64,000 nucleotides of DNA, from assembly GCA_026004675.1 (NCBI GenBank), contig BPJP01000005.1, forward strand, positions 326,662-390,661, in the 5' to 3' direction. The DNA comes from Gemmatales bacterium (GTDB lineage Bacteria > Planctomycetota > Planctomycetia > Gemmatales > Gemmataceae). A program made the translations under genes and the position numbers. Position 1 is the first letter of the stretch. The number at the start of each line of letters is the position of its first letter. Under the pieces are notes generated by a model. That model did no database searches, had not been told where the DNA came from, and saw only the letters and a program-made list of their open reading frames with translations. Below, piece by piece: positions 1-8,269 of this stretch.

Positions 1-984
1 TTGGATCCAGATGTTCTCGAACGGTCCTTCGCGAAGGATGCGACCGTTGCCGACGCAATTCAGGGCCACGCCGCCGGCGAGAACCAGGTTGTTCAAGCGG
101 GTCTGCCGGTGCACATGCCTGGCCATGCGCAGCATTACCTCTTCGGTAACGGCTTGCACGGAGGCGGCCAGATCCATGTCGCGTTGGGTAATCTCGGACT
201 CCGGCGGCCGAGGCGGTCCGCCGAATAACGCGTGAAATCGGGGCGACGTCATCGTCAGTCCCTGGCAGTAATTGAAATAGCGCATGTCGAGCCGAAACGA
301 GCCGTCCTCCTTCAAATCCATCAAGTGATCGAGAATCAGATTCTTGTAGCGCGGCTGGCCATAAGGCGCAAGCCCCATTACCTTGTACTCGCCACTGTTG
401 ACTCGAAAGCCGGTGTAGTACGTAAACGCCGAATACAGCAAACCGAGCGAGTGGGGAAAGCGGATTTCGTTGACTAATTCGATCTTGTTTGCTCGGCCAA
501 TGCCCCAGCACGTCGTCGACCATTCCCCCACGCCGTCGAGGGTGAGGATCGCCGCCTCGTCGAAAGGGGAGGGGAAGAACGCGCTGGCTGCATGCGATTC
601 GTGGTGGTCGGTGAAGACGAATCGACCGGAATACTCGCCACGCAGACCACGGCTCATTTCCCTCGGCAGGAACAGCTTCTGTTTCAACCACAGAGGCAGA
701 AAACGCCGAAACGAAACGTAACCGAGAGGCACATATGCCAGATACGTCTCCAGCAGCCGTTCGAATTTTCTCAACGGTTTCTCGTAAAAGCCTACATAGT
801 CGAGATCGCCCGGTCGCAAGCCGGCGCTCTGGAGGCAGAAATCGATGGCATGCTGAGGAAACCCATGGTCATGCTTCTTTCTTGTGAAGCGCTCTTCCTG
901 GGCAGCCGCCACTATCTCGCCATCCACCACAACAGCAGCGGCGGAATCATGGTAAAATGCCGATATTCCCAGTATCGCTGTCAC
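1..984 (-). CDS. Carbamoyltransferase, NodU/CmcH family (partial, C-terminus beyond left edge)
   Basis: Translating the minus strand from a GTG at 984 gives 328 open codons to the window edge. The protein begins TAILGISAFYHDSAA, followed by a QEERFTRKKHDHGFP segment, both hallmarks of the ASKHA-type N-terminal domain of O-carbamoyltransferases. A metal-binding HHESHAASAF motif lies near residue 130, with LTLDGVGEWSTT just after it and LAGGVALNC near the truncated end. The family transfers carbamoyl phosphate through a carbamoyl-adenylate to hydroxyl groups on sugars, antibiotics or Nod factors. The C-terminal TobZ-like domain is off the window, so the substrate cannot be inferred. The GTG start was chosen because the conserved protein begins there; the nearby ATG at 994 is out of frame. 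No upstream operon partner is visible. Confidence 0.9.
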   Translation of the reverse strand, partial: MTAILGISAFYHDSAAAVVVDGEIVAAAQEERFTRKKHDHGFPQHAIDFCLQSAGLRPGDLDYVGFYEKPLRKFERLLETYLAYVPLGYVSFRRFLPLWLKQKLFLPREMSRGLRGEYSGRFVFTDHHESHAASAFFPSPFDEAAILTLDGVGEWSTTCWGIGRANKIELVNEIRFPHSLGLLYSAFTYYTGFRVNSGEYKVMGLAPYGQPRYKNLILDHLMDLKEDGSFRLDMRYFNYCQGLTMTSPRFHALFGGPPRPPESEITQRDMDLAASVQAVTEEVMLRMARHVHRQTRLNNLVLAGGVALNCVGNGRILREGPFENIWIQ

Positions 985-1063
985 GACTTCTCATCCCAAC
1001 GACGGCTTCCTTTCAAGTCTAGCTTTCCTTCCGCTGTTCTGGCGCGGAATGGACGATTTTTCC

Positions 1064-2029
1064 TCAGCCCGGCAGATACTTCTTCGGAAGCTCGGCACCG
1101 GCGACCGACCGCAACTTGGCGATTTTGCACATCTGATAAACGTTGACACGGAAATCGGGACAGGTACTCACCAGGCAATAGGCATCGGTCGGTGAAAATC
1201 CGTATTCCGTGATCAGCCAATCCATCAAGTTGATCGTCGCCGTCTCGACGGCAAGGTCCAGGGGCGAAGCGCAAAACACCGACACGATCGATGTGGGCTT
1301 TTCGATCCGCATCCACGGAATGCGCTTGTTTTTGATGACATCGAGCTTGAGGCGGACGGTGGCTTTGGTTTCCGCAGCCGTGCCGCTGAACTCGGTGTCC
1401 CCCTGGCTGGCATGGACGTCGCCCAGGTAAAAGCGCGCTCCGCTGTGGAAGATCGGCAAAAAAATGCGATTGCCAGGAGCCACATCACGAATGTCGAGAT
1501 TCCCTCCCCATTCTCCCTGGCCATCGATGCTGGTGGTCACTTCACGATCAGGAGCCACGCCGAGCGTTCCGATAAACGGCGTCACAGGCCACGAGATGCG
1601 CTCGCTGAAATGCACGGTGCCATCCGTAGTCGTACCACTGGGGCCAGGGCTGTGGCGAAGGATTTTCGTGGTGTACTCAGAGGACAATTCCGGCCAGCGA
1701 GTTGATCGGCCAAGCGGACCTCGACCAGGTCCTATTGCAATCCACGAATAATCGTCGACGGTGATTTGTTCGATGTCCACAACAAGAACGTCGCCTTTTT
1801 CCGCGCCCTCGACGAGAATCGGCCCGGCAATCGGATTCGCCAGCGGGGGAACGCGATCGAACCCTGGTCGTTTGGCCGGAATGGCTTTGTCCTCGGCCGA
1901 CTTGAAATAGCCAGTGCTGGCGTCGTAGGTTTCCACTTCAAATACTTCGCCGCATTGAACGTGCAACAGAGGTTCGTCGCGCCAGTCGAAGGCATATTTG
2001 CGCGCGTCTTCCCGGCCGATTCGCTGCAT
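1064..2029 (-). CDS. Acetamidase/formamidase family protein
   Basis: A 321-residue cytosolic hydrolase of the acetamidase/formamidase (FmdA/AmdA) family, which cleaves short-chain amides to ammonia and the carboxylate. Family motifs are present: AGPILVEGAEKGDVLVVDI, then FSERISWPVTPFIGTLGVAP, and the metal-site segment LGDVHASQGDTEFSG. The frame stays open far upstream, to 2587, but the upstream part is low-complexity (a Met run from an ATC repeat) and not conserved. The ATG at 2029 has a GGAG seven bases before it and starts MQRIGREDARKYAF, so it is preferred. It is transcribed away from the TPR-like gene at 2247 and lies 79 bases upstream of the carbamoyltransferase start, so the two may be co-transcribed. 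The natural substrate is unknown. Confidence 0.88.
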   Translation of the reverse strand: MQRIGREDARKYAFDWRDEPLLHVQCGEVFEVETYDASTGYFKSAEDKAIPAKRPGFDRVPPLANPIAGPILVEGAEKGDVLVVDIEQITVDDYSWIAIGPGRGPLGRSTRWPELSSEYTTKILRHSPGPSGTTTDGTVHFSERISWPVTPFIGTLGVAPDREVTTSIDGQGEWGGNLDIRDVAPGNRIFLPIFHSGARFYLGDVHASQGDTEFSGTAAETKATVRLKLDVIKNKRIPWMRIEKPTSIVSVFCASPLDLAVETATINLMDWLITEYGFSPTDAYCLVSTCPDFRVNVYQMCKIAKLRSVAGAELPKKYLPG

Positions 2030-2180
2030 GATTCTGCTCCAAGTAGGCGACATTGTCGTTGCAAACATTGTAGCCTGCAAAACGACCGATCGCACCGATT
2101 CTCTCCGAATCGTGCCCCAAGCCGGTCTCGGCAGGCGCTTCGCGTTTCGAGCGATATTGACCACCGGTCGCTGACGCCTT

Positions 2181-2198
2181 ATCATCATCATCATCATC
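2181..2198. repeat. (ATC)6 trinucleotide microsatellite
   Basis: Six perfect ATC units lie in the divergent intergenic region between the acetamidase gene (starting 2029) and the TPR-like gene (starting 2247). It sits where promoters for both would be expected, so its length could affect spacing, but no promoter motif is clear. Confidence 0.8.
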
Positions 2199-2246
2199 GG
2201 GTCCCATTTCGACGCGCATGAATTCCAGAAGCGGAAACGGCACGCC

Positions 2247-2951
2247 ATGAAAGCGGAACATCGCAAGGAACTGCAGACCAACATTCTTGCCGATCGTGTC
2301 GGCAAATGGGTCAAGGACATCAAAGACAACCCGCAGGCGTCGTCGATTGGAGTCCTTGTTCTTGTGGCATTGACGCTCGTTTTGTTTACCGCCTGGATGC
2401 GGGCGAAATCGAGTCGGCCACATTCGTCGCTATGGGTCGAAGTGACGAGAGATGCGTATTCCGGCGATGCGAACATGGCGATCAGGGGGCTGGCGGATGT
2501 GGCGCGTCGAGGTCCGGCATCCTTTCCGGGACGCACAGCGCGTTTGCAACAGGCTCGGCTTCTTTTGAACAAGGGGCTGGAGAACATCGCCAGCCGAAAT
2601 CGCGATCAAGCCGTGCAGAATCTGGAAGAAGCGCGTCGGCTCTTTCGTGATGTGCTGGTGAAAGAGTGCAAGGACAATCCGTTGCTGCTGCAACAGGCCT
2701 TGTTCGGCGCTGCCCAGGCGGAAGAAGCGCTGGCCGGAGTTCCTCTCGGCGACGACAGCGAAAAAAGTCGAGGCGACTTGAATGCCGCCTTGCGGCTTTA
2801 TCGTGAGGTGGCCCGCCGCTTCCCGGACGGCGTTTGGGGAAAAAAGGCGGTCGAGCGAGCGAATGAAATCGACACTCATTTCAAGGAAATCCAACGCTTT
2901 TACGCTGAAATGCGTGAATCGCTGGCAGCACGGAAAACGCCCGGTGCCTGA
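2247..2951 (+). CDS. TPR-like protein with one N-terminal membrane segment
   Basis: A 234-residue protein with a charged N-terminus, a single hydrophobic helix around residues 33-48 (SIGVLVLVALTLVLFTAW) and a helical C-terminal region. That region is rich in Ala, Arg, Leu and Glu, in patterns such as QAVQNLEEARRLFRDVL and LNAALRLYREVARRFPDGVWGKKA, typical of TPR or SEL1-like superhelices. This suggests a membrane-anchored scaffold, resembling the YfgM/TPR_21 arrangement of an N-terminal anchor plus TPRs, but no specific partner is visible. It ends 26 bases before the pseudouridine synthase gene on the same strand, so the two are probably co-transcribed. The assignment is structural only. Confidence 0.7.
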   Translation: MKAEHRKELQTNILADRVGKWVKDIKDNPQASSIGVLVLVALTLVLFTAWMRAKSSRPHSSLWVEVTRDAYSGDANMAIRGLADVARRGPASFPGRTARLQQARLLLNKGLENIASRNRDQAVQNLEEARRLFRDVLVKECKDNPLLLQQALFGAAQAEEALAGVPLGDDSEKSRGDLNAALRLYREVARRFPDGVWGKKAVERANEIDTHFKEIQRFYAEMRESLAARKTPGA

Positions 2952-2977
2952 CCGTTTTATCCGTGTTTTACGCTACC

Positions 2978-3970
2978 ATGTTCGGAAACGAGTCCCGCGT
3001 CGTTCAACTTGAAGTACAGCTCAAAGGGGAAGGCATTCGTCTCGATCAGTACCTTGCCAGCGTTCTCAGCGATTACAGCCGATCCGTGATCCGCAAAGTG
3101 ATCGATGCGGGCGGGGTTCAAGTCAACGACGGGCCAGCCAAGGCTAGCCAGAAAGTTCGCCATGGCGACCGCATTCGTCTGCTGCCCCCTGAACCAACAC
3201 ACGATTCTCCACAACCGGAAAACATTCCCCTCGATATCCTTTTTGAAGATGACTGCCTGGCGGTTATCAACAAGCCGCCCGACATGGTCGTCCATCCCGC
3301 CAAGGGGAACTGGAGAGGGACCCTCGCCAACGCCTTGCAATTCCATTTCGGACATCTTAGCCAGCTCAACGGGGCCTACCGGCCCGGTATCGTCCATCGC
3401 CTTGACCGGGATACCAGTGGCGTGATTCTGGTCGCGAAAGACGAAGCCACCCATCGCGACCTGGGCAACCAATTCGAATACCGCAAGGTTTTCAAGGAAT
3501 ACGTGGCCATCACCCAGGGAGTCCTCGACCGCGACAGCGATTACATTGAACGTCGCATCGGCCATCATCCTCACGATCGGGTCAAGATGATCGCCACCGA
3601 CGACGAAGAAGTCGGCAAAGAGGCCTGCAGTTTCTACGAAGTCATCGAGCGGTTTCGCGGCTTTACCTTCTGTCGCATCCAACCACGGACCGGACGAACC
3701 CATCAAATCCGGGTTCATTTAGCCAGCATCGGTTGCCCCGTTCTTGCTGACGAAATCTACAGCGGGCGAGATCGTCTCCGGCTCTCCGATATTTGTCCGG
3801 AAACGCCTCCTGATCGCGACGAAATCCTGATGGCGAGGCAAGCCCTGCATGCTGCCCGCCTGCGTTTCATCCATCCCAAGACGAGGCAGGTCATGTCGGT
3901 CGAAGCCCCTTTGCCGGCCGATTTTCTGCGTACCTTGTCGGTTCTCCGCGAAAAACGCCGGCCGATTTAA
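2978..3970 (+). CDS. rluD: Ribosomal large subunit pseudouridine synthase, RluD/RluA family
   Basis: A 330-residue RNA pseudouridine synthase. Residues 15-75 form an S4-like RNA-binding domain (RLDQYLASVLSDYSRSVIRK). The catalytic segment HRLDRDTSGVILVAKD gives the RLDRDTSG signature at about 141-148, with Asp144 the expected nucleophilic aspartate. The C-terminal GRTHQIRVHLASIGCPVLAD is the second family block. RluD isomerises uridines in helix 69 of 23S rRNA; RluC-type specificity cannot be excluded from sequence alone. A GTG at 2963 is also in frame, but the ATG at 2978 fits the family start better. It is likely co-transcribed with the TPR-like gene, and a terminator-like palindrome lies about 260 bases downstream. 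Confidence 0.93.
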   Translation: MFGNESRVVQLEVQLKGEGIRLDQYLASVLSDYSRSVIRKVIDAGGVQVNDGPAKASQKVRHGDRIRLLPPEPTHDSPQPENIPLDILFEDDCLAVINKPPDMVVHPAKGNWRGTLANALQFHFGHLSQLNGAYRPGIVHRLDRDTSGVILVAKDEATHRDLGNQFEYRKVFKEYVAITQGVLDRDSDYIERRIGHHPHDRVKMIATDDEEVGKEACSFYEVIERFRGFTFCRIQPRTGRTHQIRVHLASIGCPVLADEIYSGRDRLRLSDICPETPPDRDEILMARQALHAARLRFIHPKTRQVMSVEAPLPADFLRTLSVLREKRRPI

Positions 3971-4231
3971 ACAAACCCGACTCGTATTTCCAGAAGCCGA
4001 TGCGCCGCAGATTTTTGGTCCGCGCCGATGTTTGAAAGGGATCGGCGAAGAGATCCCTACTGGTCTTGCCTCACTCGTGTTGGCTGCGGCCAACTGATGG
4101 CTGTAACGGTAAAAGCGAGACGGAACTTGATAGAAGGGTAAGGCCAAGTGCGCTTCGGGGCGTATTGGTGCGCGCGGGAGCGCGGTGTGGGTTGTCAAGG
4201 AAATCGTTAGCTATTTTGTGCAGTTTATCTC

Positions 4232-4254
4232 CACCGTCAACTGACGGTGTTTTT
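4232..4254 (+). terminator. Palindromic repeat copy 1, terminator-like
   Basis: CACCGTCAACTGACGGTG is a perfect 8-bp inverted repeat with a 2-nt centre, followed directly by five T residues on the plus strand. It could end transcripts from the pseudouridine synthase gene. It also belongs to the palindrome family seen at 4296, 4330, 21231, 21294 and 21348, so it may simply be a repeat that happens to precede a T-run. Confidence 0.5.
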
Positions 4255-4294
4255 GAAAGGGGCGAGAGGTGGAAAGGGGGGACCAGGACACCAG

Positions 4295-4345
4295 GCACCG
4301 TCAACTAACGGTGGTTCGGAGAAAGCGGCCACCGTCAACAAACGG
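4295..4345. repeat. Palindromic repeat copies 2 and 3
   Basis: Copy 2 (4296-4313) is CACCGTCAACTAACGGTG, with 6-bp arms. Copy 3 (4330-4345) is CACCGTCAACAAACGG, with a decayed right end. Copy 2 is preceded by AGG, and the 19-base string AGGCACCGTCAACTAACGG recurs on the opposite strand at about 21231-21249. Together with copy 1 this forms a cluster of three. Confidence 0.65.
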
Positions 4346-4394
4346 AGTAATCGGTGAGGGTCGGGGTCTAGGGCCATCGGCGTGGCCGATCGAA

Positions 4395-4943
4395 TCAGTC
4401 GCGCAAGCGAAGAAGTCGGCCACAGGTCGAGCAACGATAGCAATAGCTTCGGCCTAGAAGGCCCATGAAAAGATAGCGGGGTTCGCCACAATCGCATTGG
4501 TTGCGCAGGCGAGCGACACGGTAGTTTTGCAGTAGTGCTAAAGGCGCGACCAGTCCGGGCAGAATCGCCAAAGAAATGAAGGCTTTCGCGTCCCACCAAC
4601 CGGCCAGGATGCCCCAGCCGATCATGGCCAAAAGAAGAAGCGGCATCCCCGCGAAGAGGAGCACAGACTGCATCAAAAGGGATTTGTTTTGAGGCGGTAT
4701 CGATTCGAGTTGGAAAAGCTCGACGAGTTTGGCCTCCGCTTCGGCTTGCATGTTTTTATGACATTGCGGGCAAGACAATATTGCATAGATGGTGGGCGAT
4801 TGCCCGAAGCGCATGGCGGAGACAGGTTTCCAGCCGTGGTAAACGGGCCTGGCTGTATGGCCGCAGTCGGAGCAGGTCAACTCGACGTCCCAGCCGTGTT
4901 CGTGTTGCATTTGCTGCCGGTATTTGTGCAAGAGATTCGACAT
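4395..4943 (-). CDS. Membrane protein with two zinc-ribbon-like cysteine clusters
   Basis: A 182-residue protein not assigned to a named family. The N-terminal part carries CSDCGHTARP and, about 30 residues on, CPQCHKNM, a CxxC...CxxC zinc-ribbon pattern. A central hydrophobic stretch (VLLFAGMPLLLLAMIGWGILAGW, then AFISLAILPGLVAPLALL) predicts two membrane helices. The C-terminus has a second cluster (CDCGEPRY...CYRCSTCGRLL). Two zinc ribbons on either side of a membrane hairpin would both face the cytoplasm if the hairpin crosses twice. It stands alone on its strand, 138 bases downstream of the TolC-like gene, with which it may share a transcript. Confidence 0.7.
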   Translation of the reverse strand: MSNLLHKYRQQMQHEHGWDVELTCSDCGHTARPVYHGWKPVSAMRFGQSPTIYAILSCPQCHKNMQAEAEAKLVELFQLESIPPQNKSLLMQSVLLFAGMPLLLLAMIGWGILAGWWDAKAFISLAILPGLVAPLALLQNYRVARLRNQCDCGEPRYLFMGLLGRSYCYRCSTCGRLLRLRD

Positions 4944-5081
4944 GGTTCCGCCTCCTCAAACAGTCCAACGTGCGATTCGCCCGGCGAACGCGAAAACCGC
5001 CTCCGCTACAAGTAATTCGTTTTCGCCGATGGGGCATTTGGCGATTTCGTTGGTTCCCCTGCAGGGATAATAGCACATTGG

Positions 5082-6473
5082 CTAGCGAGTCGGAGCCGGC
5101 GTCGTCGCCGACAACTCCGTGCCGAGCACGCGTTCGAGGGAAGCAAGAACCTGGAACAGGTTGGCTTGGAGTCGCACGAGTTGGATTTCGAAACGAAGGA
5201 GCTGGGACCAGTTATCGAGCAGAGTCAGCATGTCGACTTTCCCGACCCGATAGTCGGCGGTCGACGTTTTGAGGGTCTGCTCCGCTTTCGGGATGATCTC
5301 ATCGCGGAAGAGGGCGACCTGTTGTTCGATAGCATGGGCTTGGACGATGAGGCGGCGAATAAAGCGGAAGGTCTCATTGCGGGTGGAGTCGTAGAGTTCC
5401 CTGCTCTCGGCGGCGCGGTTTTGAGCTTCGCGGACAGCGGCATCGAGCTTGCGTTTCCAGATGGGAAGATTGAGGTTAAGGTTCAATCCGATCATGTCGT
5501 TACCGTTGGCCGATGGGGCGAGGGCAGCAGCGCGGGTGCTTGCGGCCCAGGTGATGCCAAGGTCGACATCGGGCCGGGACTCGAGCCGGCTCAGCTCCAC
5601 GAGTCGTTGATCGCGAAAGATGGCTTCGAGCCGGCCCTGCAGTTCAGGCCGAGTTGCCAGCGCCACTTCGTAGAGGGCATCCAGTTCATCCGGAATCGAG
5701 ACAGAATCCGGCAAACCAGCAGCACGCAGATCGCTTTCGGCGGGCAGGGACAACAATGTCGCCAGATCGGCCTGAGCGACTCGCAACGCCCGCTCGAAGC
5801 GGATGAGCTGCTCCCGGATTTTCGTCAATTCGACCTGCGCGCGTAATACGTCTTGTTGGCTGGCCTGCCCGACTTTGTAACGGGCTTCGGCAAACTTGAC
5901 AATATCGCGCAGCAATGCTTCATCGTGTCGGGTAATGTCAATGGCTCGCTGGTTGAAATAGATTTCGTAGTACGCCAATTTGACATCTTCAATGACCTTG
6001 AGTTGGGCGGCGGCCAGCTCGGTCAAAGCGATGCGGGCGTCAGCACGGGCCACCTCGCCGCGCAGACGCAACTTGCCGAACCAGGGATAACGCTGCATCA
6101 ACGTCAACGAATGGGTCGATCGCCCCATGGCGGTCTGTGGCGCGTTGGAACTGATCGGCCAGATCGTATTCGACAAGATCGGATCAGGCAAGGCGGTGGC
6201 TTGTGGGAAACGCTCAGCCAGGGCTTGGGCGCGTCGGGCTCGGGCTCGTATTTCAGGATTCCGTTCCAACGCCAGCTCGACATAATAATCGACGAAGTCG
6301 GAGATGTGGTTCTGGTCGGCGCTATCGGTTTCGTTGACCGGCACAAACGAGAGAACGGCGTCAGGTTGGGGGTCGAAATAAGGCGAGGAAAATTGTCGAG
6401 GATTCCATTCGGCCGGGATGTGCCGACACCCGACGAATAGAAAAAGCACACAGCAACCAAAGAAAAGACGCAC
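5082..6473 (-). CDS. TolC family outer-membrane efflux lipoprotein
   Basis: A 463-residue protein with a lipoprotein signal (hydrophobic segment ending LFLFVGCRH, Cys near residue 16). The mature part has the repeated outer-membrane-efflux-protein organisation: long amphipathic helices such as ARADARIALTELAAAQLKVIEDVKLAYYEIYFNQRAIDITRHDEALL, the KVGQASQQDVLRAQVELTKIREQL pattern, and a repeat ending ADYRVGKVDMLTLLDNWSQLL. Family members form trimeric channels through the outer membrane for RND or ABC efflux pumps or type I secretion. No periplasmic adaptor or inner-membrane pump is adjacent, so the partner is elsewhere. It is divergent from the alpha/beta hydrolase gene. Confidence 0.9.
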   Translation of the reverse strand: MRLFFGCCVLFLFVGCRHIPAEWNPRQFSSPYFDPQPDAVLSFVPVNETDSADQNHISDFVDYYVELALERNPEIRARARRAQALAERFPQATALPDPILSNTIWPISSNAPQTAMGRSTHSLTLMQRYPWFGKLRLRGEVARADARIALTELAAAQLKVIEDVKLAYYEIYFNQRAIDITRHDEALLRDIVKFAEARYKVGQASQQDVLRAQVELTKIREQLIRFERALRVAQADLATLLSLPAESDLRAAGLPDSVSIPDELDALYEVALATRPELQGRLEAIFRDQRLVELSRLESRPDVDLGITWAASTRAAALAPSANGNDMIGLNLNLNLPIWKRKLDAAVREAQNRAAESRELYDSTRNETFRFIRRLIVQAHAIEQQVALFRDEIIPKAEQTLKTSTADYRVGKVDMLTLLDNWSQLLRFEIQLVRLQANLFQVLASLERVLGTELSATTPAPTR

Positions 6474-6591
6474 TTTTTCCGCTCCTCAACACAGCCTCAG
6501 CGATTGTTATCGGCTGGTGCCGGGGAAAACTGAATGATTTCTACCGATTATGCGGCCAGTCGTTTTTTGCTGTGGTGGAACATTTGCCATT

Positions 6592-7443
6592 ATGGATGAA
6601 GGTGTTTATACGATCAGAGAGCACCGCGCCAGCGACGGGTATTGCTGGCGTTATCGCAGTTATCGACCCGAGGGAAAGGCCAGAGCGCATGTGGTCTGCC
6701 TTCACGGTATTCAAAGTCACGCAGGTTGGTACGGATCTTCATGCGAGCAGATGCGAGAGGCGGGATTCGCCGTTTCGTTCATCGATCGGCGGGGATCGGG
6801 GATGAATCAGCAGGATCGCGGCGACGCTCCGAGTTTTCGCCGCTTGCTGGATGATATCGCCGAGTTCTTGTCGTCCGCCTCGGTGGAATGGGGCGAGAGG
6901 TTACCGGTTCATCTCTTGGGAATTTCGTGGGGGGGCAAAATCGCAGTCGCCTTCCAGCGTCGGCATCCTGGTTTGTGTCATGGATTGGTGTTATTGGCGC
7001 CCGGCATTTGTGCCAAAGTCCGGCCGCCACTGTCGCAACGATGCCGCATTCTTGCCGCCCGTTTGTGGTCGCCGAAAAAAGCGTTTCCCATCCCCCTGAA
7101 CGATCCGGCTCTCTTTACAGCGCAACCCCGCTGGCAGCAGTTTATCCGCAACGACCCGCTCAGCCTGCACGAAGCAAGTGCTCGCTTCCTTATCGAAAGC
7201 TTTCGGCTGGATGTTTATTTGCGGTTCGTGCCACGTCACGTTCACGTTCCCGTCCTTCTTTTGCTCGCTGAACATGATCGCATCGTCGACAACCGACGCA
7301 CCAGGAGATACTTCGAGCGATTCGCCAGTCGAGAGAAACGCATCATGGAATATCCCGGCGCGCACCACACACTGGAATTCGAACCCCAACGAGAGCGAAT
7401 CGTTGGTGATATCATCGACTGGCTGAAACAACACACTTCATGA
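6592..7443 (+). CDS. Alpha/beta hydrolase (serine aminopeptidase S33 / monoacylglycerol-lipase-like)
   Basis: A 283-residue alpha/beta hydrolase. VVCLHGIQSHAGWYG is the oxyanion-hole HG region. LLGISWGGKIAVAF contains the nucleophile elbow G-x-S-x-G. LLLLAEHDRIVDN supplies the acid aspartate and GAHHTLEFE the catalytic histidine. The order and spacing match the Hydrolase_4/S33 group, which cleaves esters of lipids or small molecules. There is no signal peptide, so it is probably cytosolic. An in-frame ATG at 6550 adds 14 unconserved residues, so 6592 was taken. It converges on the NfeD-like gene, 10 bases away. Confidence 0.85.
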   Translation: MDEGVYTIREHRASDGYCWRYRSYRPEGKARAHVVCLHGIQSHAGWYGSSCEQMREAGFAVSFIDRRGSGMNQQDRGDAPSFRRLLDDIAEFLSSASVEWGERLPVHLLGISWGGKIAVAFQRRHPGLCHGLVLLAPGICAKVRPPLSQRCRILAARLWSPKKAFPIPLNDPALFTAQPRWQQFIRNDPLSLHEASARFLIESFRLDVYLRFVPRHVHVPVLLLLAEHDRIVDNRRTRRYFERFASREKRIMEYPGAHHTLEFEPQRERIVGDIIDWLKQHTS

Positions 7444-7453
7444 AGATGAAGAG

Positions 7454-8074
7454 TCACACGCCGTTTTCGGCATGACTGGGATGGGAGAGGTCATACCACG
7501 AAGGCTGGGGAGCGACTTCGATCACTTCTGCTGATACGGCGGCCACGACGATGACCTTTTCCCCGCTGGGAATGAAGCCGGCTGCGGTCAGCGCTTGAAA
7601 AGACTGTCGCTTTTCGCCGAAGTCGATTTCTACTTTTCCCGTGCCGGCGCGATTTCCAGGGATTTCCTCAAGAGCGATGCCGGTTTTGCCAACTGCCGCC
7701 CGGGTCCGTATCAAAAACACGTCTTTTGGACGTGACATCTCATAGGCGAACCAATACAAGATGAGCGCCGTCACCGCGCCCAACACCGTAGCATAGGCAA
7801 GCGTCTCGTTCTCTGGAAACTTGCGAACGGTGCAGCCATATCCGACGCCGCTGAAAACCAGCAATCCGATGGCCAGGGGCGCGATAAACGCCTTGTATTT
7901 CCAGATTCCCTCGACGGTGATATCGCCTTCTTCCACTTCGTCCTTGGCGCTTAGCACTTTGGCTCCGAGGTCTTCCTCCTCATCCAGAAGGAAAAAGTAA
8001 CCAATCACAATCAGCACCAGAGGAATCATTCCCGCCAAGAAAGCATACCAGTATATTGGGTCTAGTTGATGCAT
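7454..8074 (-). CDS. NfeD-like membrane protein
   Basis: A 206-residue protein with an N-terminal membrane helix (IYWYAFLAGMIPLVLIVIGYFFLL), two further helices around residues 65-115 (AFIAPLAIGLLVFSGVGYGC and TLAYATVLGAVTALILYWFAYEM) and a C-terminal soluble domain. The pattern GKTGIALEEIPGNRAGTGKVEIDFGEKRQSFQALTA...IPSGEKVIVVAAVSAEVIEVAP is typical of the NfeD C-terminal OB-fold, which usually works with SPFH/stomatin proteins or membrane proteases. No stomatin gene is adjacent. The ATG at 8074 follows AAAGGTGG and is preferred over one at 8113. It is divergent from the kinase gene. Confidence 0.65.
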   Translation of the reverse strand: MHQLDPIYWYAFLAGMIPLVLIVIGYFFLLDEEEDLGAKVLSAKDEVEEGDITVEGIWKYKAFIAPLAIGLLVFSGVGYGCTVRKFPENETLAYATVLGAVTALILYWFAYEMSRPKDVFLIRTRAAVGKTGIALEEIPGNRAGTGKVEIDFGEKRQSFQALTAAGFIPSGEKVIVVAAVSAEVIEVAPQPSWYDLSHPSHAENGV

Positions 8075-8269
8075 GGCTGCCCACCTTTCGGAAGCAGTCT
8101 GACGGGGTACCATTTTTCAGTAATTCGTCGGTGCATGGCCGATTATTGTCGTTAAGGGACAAAAATCGACAGCTTGCCCCAGCGCTGCAACGGCTGCTTC
8201 TTGCTATCGCCTGGCGAGGGATTTAGAATCGCATGTTCGTGAAAATTCGCCCTCCACGTTGTGTCAGCG

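Larger units (their letters stand above)
3971..4394. other. Intergenic region with three palindromic repeat copies
   Basis: No convincing gene is seen between the pseudouridine synthase gene and the convergent zinc-ribbon gene. Short open frames here match nothing recognisable. The notable content is three copies of a CACCGT-centred palindrome, annotated separately, set in purine-rich spacers. Confidence 0.7.

Noticed and set aside
2030..2587. N-terminal extension of the acetamidase gene
   Set aside because: The extra frame encodes a Met run from the ATC repeat and Arg/Ser-rich text overlapping the divergent TPR-like gene; the family start is at 2029.
4232..4345. CRISPR array
   Set aside because: The repeats are palindromic, unequal, only three per cluster, with spacers of different length and composition and no cas genes.
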